This document shows positions 23,827 through 37,088 of a stretch of 64,000 nt of DNA, one piece after another. This DNA comes from Przewalskia tangutica. Lineage: Eukaryota; Streptophyta; Magnoliopsida; Solanales; Solanaceae. Numbering within the stretch: the stretch's first letter is position 1; each line of letters begins with the position of its first letter. The notes beneath the pieces were generated by a model. The model saw only the letters and a program-made list of their open reading frames with translations, did not search any database and had not been told where the DNA came from. The position numbers and the translations under genes were made by a program. The stretch is taken from contig CM056736.1 in assembly GCA_029844215.1 (NCBI GenBank), positions 20,893,501 through 20,957,500 on the forward strand, in the 5' to 3' direction.

Positions 23827-26800
23827 TGTAACACCCCATTTTAACCGCAGTCGAAACGGGAGTGCCACGTATGGTTGATTCCTAAATGCATTTTAAGGAG
23901 TCGCCACCTAATTATTATAGTGAATTAGGACACTAAAAATGTAGCATAAAATACTACGAATGATCTCCATCTTAAAGGTCTGCGAAAGCTATGTGAGGTT
24001 CCGGGTAAGGGTTCTTTATTATCCTAAAGGGAAGGGGTTAGGCACCCTATAGGATCCGCTAACTTGCGGTTATCCGTTCAAACCTAGGCTAATTATATAT
24101 TGGCTTTTATTCTATCTATTCTAAGCATTTTTACAATTAAAATAAAATGCAATACAAAATAGTAAAACTAAAATTAAATGCGACACGAGATAAAAATCCG
24201 GGACATCTTTAGCCCTTTTTAGGCCTTCTGCACAAGATGATCTTCGGGTACCTGCATAGACACTTAGTAAAAGTGTTAGTAATAAAATAAACAATTTTTA
24301 AAGTAATTGCAATAATTAATAAATAAAGCCAAAAATAAATCCGTCTTTGTACATGGAAGGCCTTGGAAATCAGACGGAGATTTCTTCATCGGCCAATATT
24401 GCTAAAAATAATAAAATAAATAAAACATTCAGATCCGCGCCAAAACAGTAATAGTTTTAAACACGGAGGGCTCAGATATATATATAAAAAATAAAGTAGG
24501 ACAGCCTAAACAAGTGCGGTGCGGCGTTAAGCCTTGCCGCATGTTGGTTATCCGGTGTAAGTGGAAGAAATCATCCTTGCCCAGAAAGCTTCATTTATTT
24601 TATTTTTCCGTCTTTGCAACTGTGGAGGCCTCAAAAATCGACGGGTAACTTTTTCATTGGCCATGCAAGTGTAGCATCTTGTTCAAATCAGTGAAATATG
24701 TGGGAGCGTACAACAGCTGTTAACAAAAGAGAGGGAAGATTTTAGGAAGGGACATGGCCTCAAAAATAATTATTCTCTTTGGAACCAAGTACAGTATTTT
24801 GTTCAAATCAGTGAATTCCCCAAGTACAGCAATCCATTCTTTTAAAAGAAGAGATCTGCACGAATCGGTTTTGGGTATCCAAATGATAGCAGCGTATTCT
24901 TATCAAGTAAGGTATGAATCATTTTTAATGCAGCAGCAACAAGTGTAACGTCTCCAGAGCAACCAACAAATGCCACAACAGTAAGCCGAACGTATCAGTA
25001 TCGGTTTTCAGCCGAGGAACATAGCAGTAGTTTGGCTAAAAACAGCAAATGATTCACCCCAAAACCTGCAAGATATGCAGCAACGTGTAGAAGTGAAATG
25101 ATACAAGAAATAGAAACAGAGAAGCAGCCATATTCATCCCAAAGTATAGCATTTTCATCTCCTAAAAGCGAACAAGATTTGGAAAGGAGAGTAATCACAT
25201 ACTATAACATAGCGACCAATGGCGAAAATGCACGGAAAAATATGAAGTGCGATTATTTCATCTCGAAGCAACAACCTTTTGGCCAAAATATAGCGATTTT
25301 CAGCCCAAAATAGCATTGTAATGCAACAAACAATAAACTACAAAATATAGTAATGCAAACCAAGCAACAAACTCGAGCATAACAAAGAGTTTTAAAGTTC
25401 CGTGTAATATACCCGCCATTTTTCAGGGGCGGTGGCTACAAAAGCGATGGCGAGATCACCAACGACAATAGCAAATTTGTTCATGGGTGTGGCATTCTTG
25501 TCTCGAGTCACAACCGTAAATAAAATCAACAAATAGCCCACATAGCATAAAACAGTCATCACAAATGGAATAGAACATCGAACTTCTAAATGACAATAGC
25601 CATGCGATTATAGCAAAGAGTAGTAGACAATGACCAAGTAGTTGAATGTGGCAAATCAAAGCGACAAAGTGGGAATGACTTAGCTTTAAAATGTGGTAGT
25701 AGGATTTAGCATCGAGTTATAACAATTGCTCAAGACAGTGACCCAATATTTCAGTCCTTTATTACATGCAGCGAGCAATCATAAAGGCAGCCATACCAAA
25801 TAGCAGTCACGCAGAAATACATAAGAGTGTATGCGAGCAAATCACAATAATTTCCTCTGAGGCTAACGACTCTCAATCTCAACGAATGCACTTGTAATGT
25901 ACTCTTAAAAGAATATGTAGCGGCTAAGATTGCAATAGCCGATGTACCGCATAAAGAACTACAAATGGTTCACACAAAGAGAGATAGGCTCGTGATATAG
26001 CAGCAAGGCAACAATTAAAGTGAAGATAATAACAGAACATCATCAGCAGCCAAAGACAACGATACAACTTAGCATATTCAAGAGAAAATAACTTAAGGAT
26101 TGGTCATGATCAGACTAAAACGAAATTTGCAAGATAAAACAGCAGAAGGGGGTCGTCACCGTCCATTTCCAATACCGCAACAAGATCAAAAGGTTTCTCA
26201 AACCTCAGGCATAGCAAGTTATTGGGGAGGTTAAACCAACCCCTCCTCTTATTGATTAAAAGGGGTTCAGAACAGACCACGACTAGAAACCACAAAAATA
26301 AGACCAACACAGATCGCCGGAGTTGTTTTTAGAACTCCGGTGACATACAAAAATGCAAAATCAGTCCAACCAACACCAACAACAGACCAAGAAATCAGAA
26401 AAATCAAACCATCCACATGGCGGCCAACAAAATCTCTCAATAAGAAACCAACCGCAGTCGCCGAAGTTTTCAACACTCCGACGAGTTATATAATAATAAC
26501 GAAAATAGAAACAAACAAGCGTGGCGTGGCGGCGTCACTTCCACGCGGCAGTCGCCGAGCAACGCCACCGCAGAGGTGAGGTTCGGCGGTGGCGATGAGG
26601 TGGTGGACGATGGTGGTCGGTGAGTTGGTTGTTCGTGGTCGGCGGAATAGTGGCGGCTGACAGTGGGGTTGAGTGTGAGGGATGAGGTTAGGGTTAAATA
26701 GAGAGTGATGGAAGGCTGGCTACTTAAGGGGCTGATAGGGTAAGTTTTAAATGGGTGTGCGGCTGGGAGTATAATAGGGTAGAAATAGGGTAGGTTTATA

Positions 26801-27206
26801 GGGTGAGATTAGGTTTAGGGTTTAAGGGTATTGGGTTTGGGTATTGGATGAAATTGTATTGGGCTTCATTTTTGGTTTCGATTTCTGGCGGATTGGGTGA
26901 TTGATTATGCCTGACTGGTGGTTTGACAAAAATGCAAAATGGATTAATTATTTAAAAGGAAAATTATTTAAAGATACAAATTATTAAAATGTCAATGCCT
27001 GATGCAATGATAATACAATATTTGAAAAAATGTTTAATGCCTAATTAAAAGTAAAAAAACATGATGCAAATTTACAAAAATAAAATAACATAGAATGTTA
27101 GGTAAAAATATACAAAAATATCAAGAATTGTGATAAAATGTGGTGTCCTAAAATGCTTAAAATTGCAAGAAATAACTAAAAGATGGGTCAAAATTGGGTG
27201 TCAACA
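23827..27206 (-). repeat. 5' LTR of element A (right copy)
   Basis: 3380 bp, matching 15483-18901 from tgtaacacccc to gtgtcaaca. The right flank, atgaatgtgacaaatgtg, resumes the reverse transcriptase of element H. Confidence 0.93.
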
Positions 27207-27211
27207 ATGAA

Positions 27212-28165
27212 TGTGACAAATGTGTCTACATTAAGGAATGTAAGAATGCATGTGTCATTATATGTTTGTATGTAGATGATATGCTAATCATGAGAACAAG
27301 TAAAAATGTAATTAACTGTTGCATGCCGCTTTCGATATGAAATATATGGGAATAACGGATGTCATTCTTGGTATTAGAATTCAAAAGAATTCAGATGGTT
27401 ATATTCTAACACAATCTCATTATGTTGAAAAGGTCCTTAGAAAATTTGGATACTATGATGATAGACCGGTTGTTACCCCCTTTGATCCCGCTAGTCACCT
27501 TAAGAAGAATGAAGGTGATAATGTGTCTCAATTGGAGTATACACAAGTTTTTGGAAGCTTGATGTACATAATGAATTGTACGAGACCGGATTTGGCATAT
27601 ACAGTGAGTCGACTGAATCGATATTCACATAATCCTGGAAATGATCATTGGGTAGCGCTAATAAGGGCACTACGATATCTCAAACATACAATGAACTATG
27701 AGTTGCATTATACAAAATATCCTCCCGTGTTAGAAGGATATTGTGATGCTAATTGGATTTCCAACCATTCAGAGAGTAAGTCAACAAATGGGTATGTATT
27801 TACACTTGGTGGAGCGTCAGTCTCTTAGAAATCATCAAAGCAAACGGTAAATACGAGATCAACTATGAAAGCAGAGTTTGTAGCCTTGGATAAAGCTGCC
27901 AAAGAGGCAGAATGACTAAGAAACTTCCTAGAAGGTATTCCATTGTGGACAAAGCCAGTGACCGCCATTTGCATACATTGTGATAGTATGATTGCCCTGA
28001 TGAGGGCGAAGAATCAAATATATAATGGCAAATCAAGACACATAAGACGACATCATAATACAATACGAAGCTTGCTGAAGAATGAATAATTTCCATTGAT
28101 TATGTAAAGTCAAAGGACAATATAGCAGATCCTTTGAAAAAAGGCCTTACACGAGAGCAATTCGT
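27212..28165 (+). pseudogene. Copia RT 3' half and RNase H of element H
   Basis: Continues the frame cut at 15482: NECDKCVY bridges the insertion site, followed by LYVDDMLIM, the RT catalytic box, at about 27271-27297. A shift near 27310-27320 leads into 27319-27828 (MKYMGITDVILGIRI, then TRPDLAYTVSRLNRYSHNP, GYCDANWIS and GYVFTLGG). A TAG at 27826-27828 precedes KSSKQTV, then the RNase H residues MKAEFVAL and HCDSMIALMRAKN. The final NIADPL-type segment is near 28118-28140. At least three stops or frameshifts are present. Confidence 0.85.
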
Positions 28166-28769
28166 ATTTACATCGAGGGGAATGTTCTTAAAGCCAATAC
28201 AATGAGTTGTGAACTGGTGGAAACCTAACCTATCATAATTGGAGATCCCGTGGTTTAGGTTCAATAGGCAAACTAGCTGGGGAAGACTCAAGGAGCATAA
28301 AACACACATATGTTCGTTCCTATGATGTACCAAGTGTGTTAATCCGTTGACGATATAGGGCTGAACTTTGGTTCTTAATAATATTAATAGCCATTATGGT
28401 GGGATAATACAGACTATTCTTGATTAATATTACCTATTTGAGATTGATGTGGGGTCGCATCTGGGAGAACTGAGATGGCTACATTCTCTAGAAATTCTCA
28501 TGAAGAAGGAGTTGTTCATGACCGAAAAGAACACAACCGTAAGAATTGAAATATGTTGATATGATATGTGTGATACTTGTTGTCTCGGTTTACTACAAAA
28601 CGTGAATAGTTCAAGGCACTTCGTCCACTACTTCACAAGTAGACCCGATAGGTATTCACTACGAAAGGTTCAAGTCCAAAAGACACCTTTTTCGATGCGT
28701 GTCATGTCTCGTTTGACAGAAATAATGATAAGTTCCTTTTATCTTATTTTCTATCCACATGTGGGGTAT

Positions 28770-29572
28770 TGTTGGATGTGTGAATAGAAAATGTGGGGTA
28801 TTATTGGAACTTGTGTGAATTGAAGAAGAAAACAAGTGATTAAAATCCATTTTTTGGAATTTTGGCCGAAGGACCGCGGTTCCTGATGGAAGGACCGAGG
28901 TGCATGCGCTCCAGTAAGTCACTGGAATTTTCGACGAATTAACACCTAGGTGCCTTGTGGAGGCACCGAAGTGCCTTATGGAGGCACTGAAGTGCCTTAT
29001 GGAGGAACCGGGGTTCCTGGATGATAGTAAGTCATTGAAAAGAAAAAATCGAATTTGCACATAGGTGCCTTGTGGAGGCACCGCGGTGACTTCGACGGGA
29101 TTTTCCAGTTTTGAACCAAAAGTTACATCTCTTCACATATAGTCATACCTTTGGATTAATGGCTGCATCTGGTCGAAATGCATGCTATATAAAGCATGTA
29201 GATCACTTGTTTAAGAAACACAATACAATTAACAATATCTAATCTTATGATTTAAGAATCAAATCATTTGATGATCATTGTTGCTTCTTCTTACTCTTCA
29301 AGAAATTTCTAAAGAACACATAAAGTAGATTCGCCGGGAGTGGCTAGAACTATCACTTAGATAGTTGTATCCTCTAGGCAGACGTCCGTTAAACTGTAGC
29401 ACAAGTAGGGGCAAATTTTTGTCTTAAGACACTGTGTCGAACAGACCTCTATCTACAAACAAGTTAGTATGTGTTTATGTTTTGCTGAACATTATTGTTG
29501 TCGATTTCAATTTACTTGAATTATTTTATAGTGATTTATATATTGAAGGTCTAGAATAGATTGACACTAACA
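28770..29572 (+). repeat. 3' LTR of copia element H
   Basis: Starts tgttggatgtgtg and ends attgacactaaca. The first 50 bp contain a partial duplication (atgtggggtattgttgga and atgtggggtattattgga). The GC block includes gaccgcggttcc (about 28871) and ggcaccgcggtg (29077-29088); TATA-like ctatataaag is at 29185-29194. Confidence 0.88.
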
Positions 29573-29666
29573 CAAAGGACCGTGTTTGCAATTTAAAAAA
29601 AATTACAGACACGATCCTTTGACATTTTGCCACCTGATAACATAACAAGGACCGTGTTTGCAATTA
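29573..29666. repeat. Small fold-back repeat with a third direct copy
   Basis: Arms 29573-29591 (caaaggaccgtgtttgcaa) and 29603-29621 pair at 16 of 19 positions with an 11-nt loop. Another direct copy of the left arm, caaggaccgtgtttgcaatt, is at 29646-29665. It resembles a decayed MITE end or a fold-back, but no TSD is evident. Confidence 0.4.
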
Positions 29667-30488
29667 ATTTTTTTCTCTAAAACAGTGTGATTGGAAGAAA
29701 TCTTCAAGGAAATGATTCCCTATTTTGAAATGGGAGTAATTTAATTGATAAAAGTTTGTCCGGGAGGAAGGAGAAAGGACGGAGAGGAGGGTTTGTACGG
29801 GTTTGACCCGACATTGTTCTTCCCAGGCATGTTCATCGGAAAATGCAAAAATGGATACATGATGAGCCCCCCCCCCCCACCCCACACCCATCCCCAAAGT
29901 AAAAAAAGCTATTAAGAAAGACGAAAAATGATAATATTACAATTACGAAAGTATATTATCAGTATATTACATAACTCAGTATACTAAATTATGTTAGTAG
30001 AATATTGTACTTTAATAGTACATTCTATTTTAAATGTTAGTATATTGTTAAGTCTTAATTGGAATATTAACATACTTTAATAGTGTATTCTAATTATTCT
30101 AGTATATATTGGTTTAATATTAGGTTTCAACTTGAATATACTAATATACTTTAATAGTATATATAGTAAATAGTCAAATATTTTTTTTATGTTGGAATAT
30201 ATAATATTAGTTCAACTTAAATTTGTGTTATGACTAATGCTCGATATAACATGCATATAATCGAAAACATAATACAGATGAAAACGATTCACACGAGACT
30301 TGCGATAATATTTATGATATATATGCTTCCGTCTTCAGAAAAAATAGAGAAAATCCCGAAAATGCACTTACTGCTCTATACAGTTCGCTACATGCACTGA
30401 TGTGTAGGGTTTAATCGGGTTCGTACACGCATTTGAAAATTTATATTTCAAACCCGACGGACGGTCAAACTGATTGATGATTATATAA
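29667..30488. other. AT-rich spacer, no gene seen
   Basis: Contains a run of 13 C at about 29867-29879, and at 29945-30200 many imperfect agtatatt/aatatact motifs that suggest a degenerate low-complexity repeat. No protein or RNA gene is supported. Confidence 0.55.
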
Positions 30489-31622
30489 TGTAAACACACA
30501 GAAATTGTAATGCGTCGATAGAACACTTACAGTTTAGCAAATCTGGAATCTTCAAAACTTCAAGTGTACGCCGAGGGTGAGCACGCAACTGTTCCTCGAT
30601 TGCAAGTTCTGAAAACTCCAATGTAATTTACTCTTTTGGAAAGCTAGGAAATCCAGCAGAGTTTCAGCAGAGAATAATTCTATTGAATTGGATGTATTAA
30701 AATAATGATGGAACCCTCTATTTATAGTTGAATAATTAGCTAGGGTTTTCCACGTGGGCCAGACCCAGAAATCGAGACAGAGCGGGTCATTCGGACCCAC
30801 TGGACACGTGGCGTCGCGACGCTCAATGGGAGGCACCGCGGCCCTAGTCCAACTCTGCATCGTTTCTATTTTAGTCAAATCTGAAATATCATCTCGATTT
30901 AATTAAGCAATCATCATTTATTCTAATGTCTCAATTATAAACCGAACATTTATATTCTCTCTGATTACATCCTTGGATCGACGGAATAATTGACTTAGTG
31001 TTATCCTACATGCCTTCACATATCGACATTAATATCATTAGGGTCTACACGAAACTCCTAGACGGCGCCGGAAGACGAACTCAATATGTGAAGTATAGTT
31101 ACACGAAACTTGTGAATTGAACCTCTATTTGGGTAGATAAAATCCTTTCATTCACGACACACTCGATCAAGCTTAGGATCTGCCAAGTGTCTATCCAAAT
31201 GGCTTGATCATTATATCTCATCTATATTAGCTGACAACAAGACCATATCAAAGAAATGTCTACTGCATTGGCCAATGACTTAGTCAACCTAATACCATAT
31301 GAGAATCTGAGTGTTCTCTCGAAGATACATTCGAGGAATGAATCCTAATATTGGCTCAACTACCACCTTTAATCTACATCGCAATATACCCAATACAAGT
31401 CGCGTCTCAACCTATAAGGCCTTTGAGCTTAGGACATGATCAAAGTACATTACTCTATAAACAACGCGCGTATCGACCTCAAGTCTAAGAACTTCTATAT
31501 CCCACACGATGATGACACTTTAGACATATATAACAAAGAGTACATAAGCATGGTATACCAATACTTCTACAAGTACTCATGTGTCGATCACGAGTTGTCA
31601 TAACTCGTAGCAGGTGAGACAT
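30489..31622 (-). mobile_element. Probable solo LTR, left part (split by element C)
   Basis: With element C and one TSD removed, this joins 56008-56292 to give about 1.4 kb beginning tgtaaacac and ending ttaggaca on the plus strand. The minus-strand reading starts TGTCCTAAATACAATC, which resembles the start of several copia LTRs (recalled, not searched). A TATA-like CTATAAATAG lies on the minus strand at 30718-30727. The GC block just upstream in that sense (30785-30848) holds ggcaccgcgg and tcgcgacgct. Flanks tataa and tatat are only an approximate TSD. No internal region adjoins either end. Confidence 0.45.
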
Positions 31623-31958
31623 TGTTACAACTCGTAATTCCAAGGGCAATAGATTGAGAACGTGATTAAGGAAATAAGATGTGAGCGTCGAAACTTGTAG
31701 AAGAAGAAGAGATTTAGTGAAAAATGCATATTATGAATTTCAGGCACACCACCGCGGTGCTGAAACTTCATAGGGGTGCAGGACTTTATGCACCGCGGTG
31801 CCAGAGTGCAGTACCGCAGTGTCGTAACCTCTGAGAGGACGCAGAACCTTATGCACCGCGGTGCAAGAGTGCAGTACCGCGGTGCCGATGCGGGTTTTTC
31901 CAAAGCAGATATTTTGAGTGAAGAAGGGATATGGGGACAAATGTCCTCTCTAATTATG

Positions 31959-31970
31959 CTATATATACAC
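31959..31970 (+). promoter_or_regulatory. TATA box of element C LTR
   Basis: The sequence ctatatatacac is conserved in the 3' LTR at 53469-53480, about 70-95 bp downstream of the GC-rich block. Confidence 0.55.
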
Positions 31971-32826
31971 CCATAGCTTACTAAATCTTGAAGACTTAGA
32001 ACAAAGGAAATCTTCTCTCTAAAAACCCTTATCCTTTCTCTTTCTTAGCCTTCAAGATTTGGAATTTTCATAGCCAAAGTAACAAGATTAAGTCTTTTCT
32101 CCAAAATTAAGCACCTAAGCCAAGTTAACACACCAAGATATCACGGTTTTTGGCCAAGAATAAGGTCTTGAAACCCTAAGCTTATTCATACACTTGTTGG
32201 AAGAAAAACAAGAAAGCAGGATGGATACAAGCTTGTAGAGGGTTCCTGCATGTCGTAGTTACTTGAAGAAGTGGTACAAAGAGGAAACTAGGAGCCGAGA
32301 ACTTGTGGACTGTTTTGGGCATATTTAAGGTAAGGATTCCTCCTCCTCTTGGAGTAATTTGGATATTACATGTTATAGTAATTAATAGTTGAACTTGTGA
32401 TTAAGAAGAATGTAGAATAAGAAGTATACGGGCAGTTTTGGTGAAGTGGCCGAGAGTTGACAGTTTTTCGGAACATTGGTTTCGTTGGTTATTGTTGTTG
32501 TTAACTTCACATATTGCATGTTATAATGAAGTAATCTTGTTGTTGATAAGTTGTTATGACTTGTATAAAAGGATTGGAACTTGATTGGATTAAGAAGGAT
32601 TATGGAAAGTGAAATTGTGTTGGGGTTGTTGGCCGAGAATTGCTATAAAACTGTTAGATATTATTGTGCAATTTTAGGGACTGATTTTGTGGGTTGTTTT
32701 ATATGGATTATGAGGTTGTTTTTACGTAAGAAGGGGTGTGAATCCCCTTGGTTGCTGTTTGTTGTGCCCTTAATTGGTCCCTTGGTTATTGTTGAAATTT
32801 GTCTTCTCGAAAGGTGAAAAAGTACG

Positions 32827-35800
32827 TGTTGACACCCAATTTTGACCCTCTCGTCCAGTCATTAACTACAAAATTACATTAAATTTTTACAATAATTTTA
32901 ATAATTTTATAATAATAAAAAATGCAGCGATAAAACATTAATACAGGCATAAATTACGCACTTAGAGTCTCGCGCCCATATTTATTAATTTTAAGCCCTG
33001 TCATAATTCTTAATAATTAATAATAAATACATAAAATAAATAATTTAGTCATGACGTCGTGTCAAATAGCATAGCCGCATTTATTAATACGCAAAGCAAC
33101 GTCTTAATTATTGTAATTATTTAAAGCATAAATAATTAATAATGCACAATAAATAAGATTTTTTAAATAATAGCGCCGCATTCTAAAATATTAAGCACTA
33201 ATTAAATAGCACGCCCATTTTTATTCTTGTAATAATTTTAAACTCAAGCTTAGACTAATAAAACACTTAAAATAATTTAATCACAGTTTATTAATTTAAT
33301 TTACCACTAATTAATTAATAATACACCTAAACTAATACCCAATTAAAACTAACCTAAACCAAAACCTAATTAAAATACTACCCTTCACCAGCCCAACAAC
33401 CCAGCTTCCCTTGGCCCAACACCCGCAAGCCCACACGCCCTCAGCCCTTCTTCATCTCTCCTCCCCCTCTCATCATATTTCAGAACCCTTAACCTAAAAA
33501 ACGAAGAGAGCATCATTTTCGTCTTCCCCTCTAACCCTAAAGACGCCGCCGACAAACCAGCAAGATCCTCGCCGGATTTTTCGGGCGGAAGATCCGGCGA
33601 GTCAAACATACCACTTTCCTTAAATCCCACAAGTAAGAATCGTCCAGAAATAACCTCAATCTTACCCAGACTTCATCCCTTCCAAATATGAAACCTAAAC
33701 TTCACCCTCTTCAGAAACCTAAAACCTAAAGGAGATCCGCCGCATTCCCCTCCCAAATCTTCTCCTCAAATCGCGCCCCAAATCAAAGCTATCCTTTCTT
33801 AAGAATCAAATGAACCTCGAATCAGTACGAAATCACACGAAATCAGTACGAAATCGCACAAAAATCAGTCTAAAATGGTACCAATAACTTACCAAACTTA
33901 GGACCTAAAGTTAGGCTATATAAGCAAAACAATCCTTACATGCAAAGGGATCGACAACAATGGGGAGAGAAAACCCAGCACCTTTCTGAAACCCTGACAC
34001 GAACAAAAAAAAAATCGACTCAACTGTCATAGAACATAGGGGAAACCTGAGGGAACTCGTTAGCATCCTTTAGCCGAAGCCTTTCTTTCAAGAAAAATAG
34101 CCTAGAATCGGCCACAAACGATATCGTTTTCAATCGCATAGCATAAAACCTCCGAGCGGATCGACGACTTGATACGCTGCCTCGGTTCGCTGTCCGGAGA
34201 AGGTAAACCCAAATTCCTCTTAGTTCACTTTCGTATTGTCGTATTTGTGTGTTAAACCTGTGTCGATTAGCTCGTTCAGATTATCGGGTTCAGTGATGTA
34301 TAAATGTGATGTCGGTTACTGTTTAACTGTATGTTAGCCTATCTATTTGACTGTCAATACTCGAATCTGTTGGGCTGGGTTCATCCTTTGCGTAATGTGA
34401 TTGATGCGCTGTTTTAATACTTGTTTAGCGACGACCATGATATGGGTAGTGGGTCTGGGATTCGGTCATGTATCTCATATTCAGTGTTAAGCAGATACAA
34501 ATTTAAATTCCTCCATGACTTGTATAATGTTGTGTCCTGTTTTGTATGTTATAGCGAATTGCGCAACTGTGTTTGTTAATGTAATTAAGCCAACGTTTAG
34601 CCTCTGTTGTGTGTCTTTATACATCAGTCACAATTTGAGTTCATGAGGTCGATTCGAGTTATATTAGTTATGTTTAGTAAGTCCAGATTATTATGGTAAC
34701 CCTTGTGTATTTAAGGGCTCATCATATTAAAACAGTTAAACAGGTACCAACTCTTGAAGTTAAGAAGTGGTTTAGATTATCCATGAGTTATTTTTGTGCT
34801 GAAGCTGACCATAATTATTGATTACCGATTCCCCATGTGTGATCTGGTCAGTGGATGCTTAACATGTTGGCTTAAGGCTAGCTTTGTTCACATATAAGTC
34901 GTATAATCTATCTAATGCCCAGTTGAGACTTATCATATGAAATCCGCTTGAGTGAGTGTTAGTCATATAGTACACATAGGGGGTAATTAGGTATCAAAGA
35001 TTATTTAAATTGACAAGAAGGGATAAAATGTACTTGCTTCTTATCAGAACTATATTCTCATGTCTAGTTCCATGCTCTAAAGTATGCCTATCAACAATAT
35101 GTATCCATTTCTAAAATATGTCTAAAAGGAATAAGAATGGAAAGCTCCCTTTTAAGCCTTGATTATTAAGCATGCCTATCTATCTTACTGTCTGCATAAT
35201 CTTTTCTTGGTCGTATATTTGGCCCATTCTTTAACTTCTCTGTATTGAGGTCTGCTCATGTCACGTAAGTAAGGCATGATTGGGACGTAATCTATCATAT
35301 AATGTTTGCGTACACATAAATTTTGTTTGTCTTGTTTAAAACTGCCCCTGTTATTGTTTCATTCTAAACTTAAAAAAAATGTTAGCATGTCTTCTTCTCC
35401 TCCTAGATATAGCATAAGTGAGGTATGCCTGATTCAAGTTTCAATTTGAGCGTATTAATGTGTGTCTCTGGTGTGTCATTATGTACGTGATTCATATTAA
35501 AGTTCTAGTATTTACCTTCTTATGCGTACATTAATTGTTGCTCTTGCTGTGTTTGTGATCACTTGTTCAAATGTTTATCATTTCGTGGGCCTACACTTTT
35601 TTTTTTCTTTTACTGCTGGATGTATTGTGAAGACTGTCCATATCTCGTTACCTATAAAGGCCATGATCCAAGGCCTGGGCTGGCCTGCTTCCTGCTTTTT
35701 TTTAAAAAAATAAGTAAATATGAAAGATTGTTTTTTTGGGGGCCTGTCTTCCTACTGTTACTCCCTAAAGAAATCTGAAAACTATGAAATACTAGGCCTG

Positions 35801-36231
35801 CCTTCTCGTTTCAGTTTCACCTGAAAATGTATGTGTGGGCCGAACATATTTTCATAATTTGTTTCGGTCCCTTTTTCTCTTGAAATGAAATGATTTCAAT
35901 GTGTTAAATCTTATATCAATGTGCATTTATTATTTGATAAAGTTTGAGATATATACTAATCCTTATCTTTTTTTTTTTTTTACATGAAATGCATCGGAGT
36001 AAAACGAAGAGTCTCACGGCGAGACTCATCATGAGCTGCTTCAAATATTTATATGCATCCATCTCACATAGGAAATTCCAAACCGCGAACCCTTTAACAC
36101 CTTTTCCATTTTTAGCATCTTTTAACCTTTTTAGCAATCTTTTAAACATTTAGCATTTATTTTATTTTCTAACATTTTTTATTAAGCAGGGGATTCGCTC
36201 AATAATGTCGCGGCCGAAAAAGGGCGTGACA
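32827..36231 (+). repeat. 5' LTR of element B, with an internal ~766-bp deletion
   Basis: 3405 bp against 4169 bp for the 3' LTR. The two are collinear except that sequence equivalent to about 44872-45637 is missing at 36083-36087, where a ccgcg occurs; in the 3' LTR the missing block is bounded by ccgcg at 44867-44871 and 45633-45637. TATA-like ctatataagc is at 33916-33925. Confidence 0.92.
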
Positions 36232-36235
36232 GAAA

Positions 36236-36253
36236 TGACGACTCCACTGGGGA
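36236..36253 (+). other. Primer-binding site of element B
   Basis: TGACGACTCCACTGGGGA, four bases after the 5' LTR; it differs at one position from the site of element A. The tRNA is not assigned. Confidence 0.65.
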
Positions 36254-37088
36254 AATTTAAGGTTCTTAACCACAACAGACCTAGGATTATTATTTGACAT
36301 TACTTTGCATTTAAATTTTGTGTGCTGTATTTTGTTTTATTTATTTTAATTGCTACCTGCTTTACTGCTTTCCTTAAACTGGCATTCCGCTCATATTTCT
36401 TCCACTCTGGAAAATTCACACAATCACACACTACATGCGAGGTGCGCTTGGTGCATCAACAAAATTCTTTCTTCAAAACCCAAATTTAGGAGAGTTGGTA
36501 ATATACGTGGAGTGTCCGGTCTAACCGGTGGCCGCGTAGCCTTCTCACTCGAGTTGTCCGCTCAGAACCTTGGCCTAGAAAAGCCAAATCTTAGAAACTT
36601 AAGATAGAGCTATACCACCCTTATTTTAGGGCATGCATGCATTTACCTTAGGTGGGTCGGTCCTTGGCATCGACACCACAATTAGGAAGACACCGAACTT
36701 GTCGACGGGTTTCTCAACCCAACGACCAACCAGCATATTATGTGTAGCGTGACAATGATAGACAAATCCAAACCTAATCATGTCACGCTGAAATTGGAAA
36801 AGTGCACCGTCATTTGGTCGTCATTTCCAACAAAAGCATTACAGTTGGGCGGCTTGGACAAATCCATCATAACCTCGCATATTTGACGTTTAGGCCTACC
36901 TCTGGCATAAAGAGGTCCCAAACATGTTAGAACACGCACTTGATTTGCAATTTGCTTATTAGTATATATTGCCTGCAACTTTTCGCATATTATACTAACT
37001 TGGTTTGTTTCATTTGTTAAAGGGTTATTTTTGCCTAGCTTATCCCCAAAAGGTTGATTCGCGTTGACTGGTAGAAGCACAATCATAA
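36254..37088 (+). other. Leader of element B
   Basis: Untranslated region between primer site and gag. It aligns with the sense strand of element A at 22862-23806, for example gtgtccggtctaaccggtgg at 36511-36530. No open frame is credible. Confidence 0.6.

Larger units (their letters stand above)
15483..27206 (-). mobile_element. Element A: family-T long-LTR retrotransposon without coding domains
   Basis: An 11,724-bp element with ~3.4 kb LTRs at both ends, flanked by a perfect atgaa TSD (15478-15482 and 27207-27211). Sense is the minus strand: LTRs read TGTTGACACCC...GGGGTGTTACA, the primer site lies at 23807-23824, and a purine tract at 18902-18914 abuts the left (3') LTR. The 4.9 kb interior aligns at both ends with element B, but the gag region of B has no counterpart, so A is a gag-less deletion derivative of the kind called LARD. 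It must rely on proteins of other elements. It lies inside the reverse transcriptase of element H. Confidence 0.92.
11491..29572 (+). mobile_element. Copia element H, split by nested element A
   Basis: LTRs at 11491-12214 and 28770-29572 flank a copia polyprotein in the order gag, protease, integrase, RT, RNase H. The interior is interrupted by an 11.7 kb minus-strand element at 15483-27206. Removing that insert and one TSD rejoins the RT frame. The 5' LTR lacks the first ~45 bp seen in the 3' LTR, so the left end is truncated and no TSD can be verified. 12215-12488 is a leader with no clear initiator-methionine primer site. 28166-28769 is a 3' untranslated stretch ending in a weak purine tract (gtggggta) before the 3' LTR. 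Confidence 0.9.

Noticed and set aside
35944..36153. Small frames in the LTRs of element B (also 44728-45060 and 44320-44562)
   Set aside because: They lie within LTRs, differ by the LTR deletion and have no domain; considered chance frames.
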